From assembly GCF_019075875.1 (NCBI RefSeq), contig NZ_JAHOOZ010000001.1:868001-932000 (forward strand): DNA of 64,000 nt, read 5' to 3'. How positions within the stretch are numbered: the first letter of the stretch is position 1; each line of letters begins with the position of its first letter. Shown piece by piece: positions 58,180 to 64,000 of this stretch. The notes beneath the pieces are model-generated. The model was not told the origin of the DNA, searched no databases, and worked only from the letters and a program-made list of their open reading frames with translations. The position numbers and the translations under genes are program-made. The DNA is from Novosphingobium sp. G106 (lineage in GTDB: Bacteria; Pseudomonadota; Alphaproteobacteria; Sphingomonadales; Sphingomonadaceae).

Positions 58180-58222
58180 GTTAACCCTCCAACGGAACGC
58201 TCGGCCGTCGCTGCGGCTCGAA

Positions 58223-59101
58223 TTATCGCTTCAGATCGGCAAACGTGTCGCACGCGTCCTCGTTCCCCGACTGCAACCCTTTGCGCAGCCATTCCGTGCG
58301 CTGGGCGCTTGAACCATGGGTGAATGCGTCTTCCATCGGACGCTGGCCGGCGTTCTTCATCAGGGTGTCGTCGCCGATCTGGTGCGCGGCGTTGAGCCCG
58401 CTTTCCATATCGCCGGGCTCCATCCGGTCCTTGTTCTTCGCCGCCCAGACGCCCGCATAGCAATCGGCCTGCAGCTCGAGCCGGACCGAAAGCTGGTTGG
58501 CTTTGCTGGGGTTCTGCTGCTGCAGGCTATGGATCTGGTCCGACAGGCCGAGCAGGTTCTGGATGTGGTGGCCATATTCGTGCGCGATCACATAGTCGCG
58601 GGCGAACTGGCCGTTGGCGCCGAGGTCCTGCTCCATCTGCCGGTAGAAGTCGGTGTCGAGATAGATGCCCTGGTCGGTCGGACAGTAGAACGGCCCCATC
58701 GCGCTCTGCGCCGCGCCGCAGCCCGAACGGCCGGCCTGCGAGTAAAACACCAGCTTGGGCCGGCGGAACTGAATGTTGGCCTGCGCGAACAGCGGCTCCC
58801 AGGTCTTGTTGAGCGAGGACAGCGCGTTGCAGCTTTCCTTGCTGAGTTCGTTGACCGTGCAGATCTCCTGCGCGGTGCTGCCACCCTGGCGCTGCGCGGG
58901 TCCGGCTTGCTGTTGTTGTTGCTGCGCCTCCTGGAGGCCGCCGAGCATCTGCGTGGGATCGACGCCAAACACGAGCGCGGCGATCAGCGCTATGACGATC
59001 GTACCGCAGCCGATCCGGCCGCCGCTCAGGCCGATCGGCAGCATCCCGCCGCGCTGATCCTCGACATCGACGGAATTGGGATCGAAATCGTCGAGCCGCA
59101 T
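58223..59101 (-). CDS. Neutral zinc metallopeptidase (YpfJ family)
   Basis: A 292-residue protein of the PF04228 zinc-peptidase family. One membrane helix near residues 27-45 anchors it, followed by a Q/P-rich linker, a cysteine-containing domain ('GRSGCGAAQSAMGPFYCP') and the zinc motif HEYGHH, with the third ligand probably in 'ELQADCYAGVWA'. I chose ATG 59101 because GGGGAGG lies six bases before it and 'MRLDDFDPNS' is the usual family start; ATG 59107 is too close to that site. It is divergent from the 3-hydroxybutyrate dehydrogenase gene. Confidence 0.92.
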   Translation of the reverse strand: MRLDDFDPNSVDVEDQRGGMLPIGLSGGRIGCGTIVIALIAALVFGVDPTQMLGGLQEAQQQQQQAGPAQRQGGSTAQEICTVNELSKESCNALSSLNKTWEPLFAQANIQFRRPKLVFYSQAGRSGCGAAQSAMGPFYCPTDQGIYLDTDFYRQMEQDLGANGQFARDYVIAHEYGHHIQNLLGLSDQIHSLQQQNPSKANQLSVRLELQADCYAGVWAAKNKDRMEPGDMESGLNAAHQIGDDTLMKNAGQRPMEDAFTHGSSAQRTEWLRKGLQSGNEDACDTFADLKR

Positions 59102-59184
59102 CGGCATCCTCCCCGTGCCGCACTTGCGCAGGCCATGCCGCAAGTGCGAAATACAATCGCGTCCAAAGTTTAGCTTACAACCCA

Positions 59185-59952
59185 ATGGAGTCGAGCATGT
59201 TCCTTGAAGGCAAGCGTGCCCTGGTGACCGGGTCGACTTCGGGGATCGGCCTCGCCGTCGCCCGCGCGCTCCATGCCGAAGGCGCCGAAGTCGTGCTCTC
59301 GGGCTTCGGCGAGCCCGAAACGATCGCCGCGCTCTGCAAGGAGTTGTCGGCGCGCCACGTGCCCGGGGATCTGTCGCAGCGCGAAGGCTGCGAGGCGCTG
59401 ATGGCCGGGGCAGGGCCGGTCGACGTGCTGGTCAACAACGCCGGCATGCAGCACGTCGCGCCGATCGAGGACTTCCCGGTCGACAAGTGGGACATGATCA
59501 TCGCGCTCAACCTGACCGCGGCCTTCCACACCAGCCGCCTTGCCGTGCCGCATATGAAGCTGGCGGGCTGGGGGCGGATCGTCAACGTCGCCAGCGCCCA
59601 TTCGGTCACCGCCTCGCCGTTCAAGTCGGCCTATGTCTCGGCCAAGCACGGGCTCGCCGGACTGACCAAAACGCTGGCGCTCGAACTGGCGACGGACGGC
59701 GTCACCGCCAACTGCATCAGCCCCGGCTATGTCTGGACGCCGCTGGTCGAAAACCAGATTCCCGATACGATGAAGGCCCGTGGTATGACCCGCGAGGAAG
59801 TCATCAACGACGTCCTCCTCGTCCGCCAGCCGACCAAGCGGTTCGTTCAGCCCGAGGACGTCGGCGCCATGGCCGTGTTCCTGTGCAGTGCGGCGGGCGA
59901 CAATATCACCGGGGCCAACATGAACATGGATGGCGGCTGGACCGCAGAATAA
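59185..59952 (+). CDS. bdhA: 3-hydroxybutyrate dehydrogenase
   Basis: A 255-residue SDR that interconverts (R)-3-hydroxybutyrate and acetoacetate with NAD+, usually in polyhydroxybutyrate turnover. It has TGSTSGIG (15-22), NNAG (84-87), S137, Y150 and K154. The late part 'INDVLLVRQPTKRFVQPEDVG' and ending 'NMNMDGGWTAE' are strongly typical of bacterial 3-hydroxybutyrate dehydrogenases. It reads alone. Confidence 0.92.
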   Translation: MESSMFLEGKRALVTGSTSGIGLAVARALHAEGAEVVLSGFGEPETIAALCKELSARHVPGDLSQREGCEALMAGAGPVDVLVNNAGMQHVAPIEDFPVDKWDMIIALNLTAAFHTSRLAVPHMKLAGWGRIVNVASAHSVTASPFKSAYVSAKHGLAGLTKTLALELATDGVTANCISPGYVWTPLVENQIPDTMKARGMTREEVINDVLLVRQPTKRFVQPEDVGAMAVFLCSAAGDNITGANMNMDGGWTAE

Positions 59953-60011
59953 TGCGTTGATTCCGCCGCCATTAACTTTGCTGACAGGATCGCATGTTGT
60001 AGTGCGGCACG

Positions 60012-61519
60012 ATGAGAAGGGGCAGACTTGCGATAATCGGCGGCCTAGTCGCGGCGGGATTGCTCCTGCCTGCGGCGGGCTTTGCCGCGCCCCGGCGTGA
60101 CACCGTCACTGAATCCGAGCTGATGGAGCATATCCGCGTCCTGGCGAGCGACGATTTCGAAGGACGCGAGCCCGGTACCGACGGCGAAGCCAAGACCTTG
60201 CGCTATCTCGCGCGCGAATGGGTCGACATTGGTCTCGTCTCGGGCACCAATACGCCGGGCCACGAATGGTTCGCGCCGGTCACGCTGATCGCGCGCGAGC
60301 CGTCCTCGTCCGCTGCGACATTCGCACGCAAGGGTCGCCGGCAATATGTTCCGCGCGATGCCGTGCTGATGCTGACTTCAGGCCGCCGGAGCCTGGTCAA
60401 GGACGCGCCCGTGCTGTTCGTCGGCAAGGGCCAGTTCGGTCCGGGGCAGGCGACCTTGCCTGCGCGCAGCGAGTTGGCCGGGCGCGTGGCGCTGCTGCTC
60501 GACGCCGGGATCGACACCAGCGAGCGGCAGAACGCGCTGCTCGACGCCGGCGCCTCGGCGGTGCTTACTGTACTCGATGGCGACCGTTCGCTCGAAAGCG
60601 TAGCCGCCCGCCGCCGCCGCTCGGGCTATGCCCTGGCCGACGACGCCGTTGGCGGCGATCTCGAGGGCTTCATCACCCGCGAAGGTGCCATGGCGCTGTT
60701 CCAGGGCGGGGGCAGAGCTTAGCCGCGCTCGAGCAGGCCGCGGCCAAGCCCGACTTCGCGCCGCAAGTCCTCGAACTTACGGCCACGCTCGAAGCGGCGA
60801 CCAACGAGACGACGATCCGCACGCACAACCTGATCGGCAAGCTGCCCGGCCGCCGGCCAGACCAGGGCGCGGTGCTGTTTCTGGCGCATTGGGACGGCTT
60901 CGGCCGCTGCGCCGAGCCGCCGGCCGAGGACCTGATCTGCAACGGCGCGATCGACAATGCCAGCGGCGTTGCCGTCCTGACCGAGATCGCGCGCCGGCTG
61001 TCGCGCGAGCGGCAGATGGACCGCGACATCTATTTCCTGGCGACCACGGCCGAGGAGCTCGGCCTGCTGGGCGCCCATGCCTTTGCCGAGAACCCGCCGC
61101 TCCCGCTCGGCCAGATCGTCGCTGCCTTCAACATCGACAGCGTCGCCATCGCACCCGCGGGCACGCCGCTCGGCATCGTCGGCAAGGGGCTGACCCCGCT
61201 CGATACGCAGATCGCAGCCGTCGCGCGCCAGCAGAAGCGCAAGATCGTCGATGGCGACGCAGCCAATGCCTATCTGCGCCGCCAGGACGGCTGGGCGCTG
61301 CAGCAGCACGACATTCCCGCGGTCATGGTCACCAGCGCCTATGGTGACCTGTCGAAGCTCGAACACTTCTTCGAGGGCAATTACCACCGGCCGCATGACG
61401 ATCTGAACCAGAAGATCGAACTGGGCGGTGCGGCCGAGGACGTGGCCTTCCACGTCGCGCTGGGCCGTTGGTTCGCCGATTCGCGTCGTGTGCCCAAGCG
61501 GACCAATCCCGGGCGCTGA
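60012..61519 (+). pseudogene. M28 family metallopeptidase, interrupted by a -1 frameshift
   Basis: The 5' part from ATG 60012 has a signal peptide ('GLLLPAAGFA'), 'LASDDFEGREPGTDGEAKT' and the PA-domain insert typical of secreted M28 aminopeptidases. It stops at TAG 60720-60722 just after a G5 run (60708-60712). Adding one G restores 'ALFQGGGQSLAALEQAA' and continues to 61519. The second part has the metal-binding residues 'AHWDGFG', 'NGAIDNASG', 'TTAEELGLLG', 'FNIDSV' and 'YHRPHDDL'. The corrected length is about 502 residues. All active-site residues are intact, so the frameshift may be a sequencing error. Confidence 0.88.
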
Positions 61520-61625
61520 GGCCGGGATCACTGTGTGACACAATTGTAATAGACAGGCCACCGCGCCTTCACGTGCATCCTTCTATTGCGGCTTTCGGGG
61601 AATCCCACCCACGGAAGGATGCCAG

Positions 61626-61931
61626 ATGAAAAAGATACTCCTCTCGCTGACCCTCTTCGCGCTCGCCGCGGCGCCTATGGCCGCTCAGGCGGCGCAGTGC
61701 CGTGACGCCAAGGGCCGTTTCACCTCCTGTGGCCATGCCGCCGCCGCGCCGGCGAAGCCCGCCGCGGCCAAGCCGGCCGCCGCCAAGCCCGCGGCCGCAG
61801 CGCATCCCGTCGCCCATGCCACGCCAGCGGCGCATCCCGCGACCGTGACCACGGCCAAGGCCGCGCCCAAGCGCTGCAAGATCGGCGGCCGCTTCGCCAG
61901 CTGCTCGGCGCCGGGCGCCAAGCCCGTCTGA
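61626..61931 (+). CDS. Small exported Ala/Pro/Lys-rich protein with paired CxxxxGRFxSC motifs
   Basis: A 101-residue protein with a signal peptide ending 'AAQA' (about residue 22). 'CRDAKGRFTSC' follows at once, then a flexible stretch with 'AAAKP' repeats and histidine-alanine-proline segments, and near the end 'CKIGGRFASC'. Two similar cysteine-bounded motifs on either side of a disordered linker would each fit one disulfide in the periplasm. Such proteins occur widely in alphaproteobacteria with no known function. GGAAGGATG precedes the start region, and a good terminator follows. Confidence 0.82.
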   Translation: MKKILLSLTLFALAAAPMAAQAAQCRDAKGRFTSCGHAAAAPAKPAAAKPAAAKPAAAAHPVAHATPAAHPATVTTAKAAPKRCKIGGRFASCSAPGAKPV

Positions 61932-61961
61932 TCTGACACGAAATCGATCCCTTTAAATCGT

Positions 61962-61996
61962 CCGGCGCGGAGGCTTCATGCTTCCGCGCCGGTTTT
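61962..61996 (+). terminator. Rho-independent terminator after small exported protein gene
   Basis: A 13-bp stem, CCGGCGCGGAGGC (61962-61974) with GCTTCCGCGCCGG (61980-61992) including one G-T wobble, with a 5-base loop and a TTTT tail. Confidence 0.88.
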
Positions 61997-62044
61997 GCTG
62001 CCGGCCACCGGGAAACAAGGTCTAGCGGTAACGGACCTGCTTGA

Positions 62045-63547
<1,503 letters not shown>

Positions 63548-63553
63548 ACGGCA

Positions 63554-64000
63554 ATGACGCCCGCCGCCCGCGTCCAGGCGGCGATCGAAGTGCTCGATCT
63601 CGTCATCGAAGCGGCACAGAGCAACGGCGCGCCGGCAGATCGCATCATCTCGGACTGGTTCCGCCCGCGGCGCTTCGCCGGCAGCGGTGACCGCCGCGCG
63701 GTGCGCGAGCTTGCCTATTCGGCGATCCGCGTCTGCGGGGACGTTCCCATCAACGGCCGCGCGGCGATGCTGCGGCTGGCGCAGGGTGATCCGACTCTGG
63801 CGGCTTTGTTCGACGGTTCGCGCCACGCGCCGGCATCGATCGCGGCCGATGAGCCGGTCGCCGCGACAGGGATCGCTCCCGCCTGGCTCGAGGCCGCCCT
63901 GGCAGCCAGCGGCATTGCGGGCGACGAGGCGACCGCGCTGCTCGGCCGCGCACCGCTCGATATTCGGGTCAACACGCTGAAAGCCGATCGCGACGCGATC
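63554..64000 (+). CDS. rsmB: RsmB/NOP family 16S rRNA m5C methyltransferase, 5' part
   Basis: The frame is open from ATG 63554 to the window end (149 codons). 'DRIISDWFRPRRFAGSGDRRAVRELAYSAIR' region is the N-terminal NusB-like RNA-binding domain, and 'PLDIRVNTLKADRD' is the linker typical of RsmB/Fmu just before the catalytic domain, which lies beyond the window. It starts 6 bp after the guaB stop, so the two are probably cotranscribed. The gene symbol is likely but the paralogue cannot be fixed from this part alone. Confidence 0.82.
   Translation, partial: MTPAARVQAAIEVLDLVIEAAQSNGAPADRIISDWFRPRRFAGSGDRRAVRELAYSAIRVCGDVPINGRAAMLRLAQGDPTLAALFDGSRHAPASIAADEPVAATGIAPAWLEAALAASGIAGDEATALLGRAPLDIRVNTLKADRDAI

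Noticed and set aside
63687..63980. Short plus-strand frame near the window end
   Set aside because: It is in the wrong frame inside the rsmB-like gene, which runs open from 63554 to 64000.

Overview
The window reads as a high-GC alphaproteobacterial chromosome, most likely a sphingomonad of the Sphingomonas/Novosphingobium/Sphingobium group. I infer this from the density of TonB-dependent receptors, short-chain dehydrogenases and TetR regulators, from the dispersed palindromes of the 'GTCACCCCGGA' and 'CCTGAGCTTGTCGAAGG' types, and from the core gene order bamD-rrf2-recN-ligA and sdhCDA. No rRNA, tRNA, CRISPR array, transposase or phage gene was seen.

Layout. 1-9.6 kb: the end of an MFS exporter, a TonB receptor, a TetR-SDR-CitE operon, then, divergent from that TetR, two tandem paralogous ANL-type acyl-activating enzymes and a DUF1330 protein. 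9.6-14.2 kb: secreted peroxiredoxin, prfB, a lipoprotein methyltransferase, a nitronate-monooxygenase-like flavoprotein and msrC. 14.3-31.7 kb is the main accessory block. On the minus strand it has a two-MFS plus TauD-type dioxygenase operon. On the plus strand it has a frameshifted TonB receptor, a second pair of overlapping MFS genes, a TetR, four TauD-type dioxygenases with a GatB/YqeY-like gene between the third and fourth, and an SDR. A minus-strand molybdopterin oxidoreductase follows, divergent from another TetR. 31.8-38.2 kb is core (bamD, rrf2, recN, ligA). 38.2-43.1 kb holds a divergent HxlR/SDR pair, a fatty-acid-hydroxylase-type membrane enzyme and a third TonB receptor. 43.3-47 kb has prmA and sdhCDA, closed by a terminator without sdhB. 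47.1-57.4 kb is mixed: a membrane protein, an ethylene-receptor-like histidine kinase with a single-domain response regulator, a sixth TauD-type dioxygenase, an OYE/dienoyl-CoA-reductase-like enzyme, creD, an EthD protein and a frameshifted FMN-dependent hydroxy-acid dehydrogenase. 57.5-64 kb has a zinc metallopeptidase, 3-hydroxybutyrate dehydrogenase, a frameshifted M28 peptidase, guaB and the start of an rsmB-like gene.

How the genes may work together (inference). TonB receptors bring a substrate across the outer membrane and paired MFS carriers across the inner membrane. The Fe(II)/2-oxoglutarate oxygenases hydroxylate or cleave it, and the SDRs, acyl-activating enzymes, CitE-like lyase, OYE-like reductase and Mo enzyme process the products under local TetR/HxlR control. 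The substrate cannot be read from the sequence.

Three genes carry single-base frameshifts, each in or next to a G/C homopolymer. This could be sequencing error or real decay, so their pseudogene labels are provisional.
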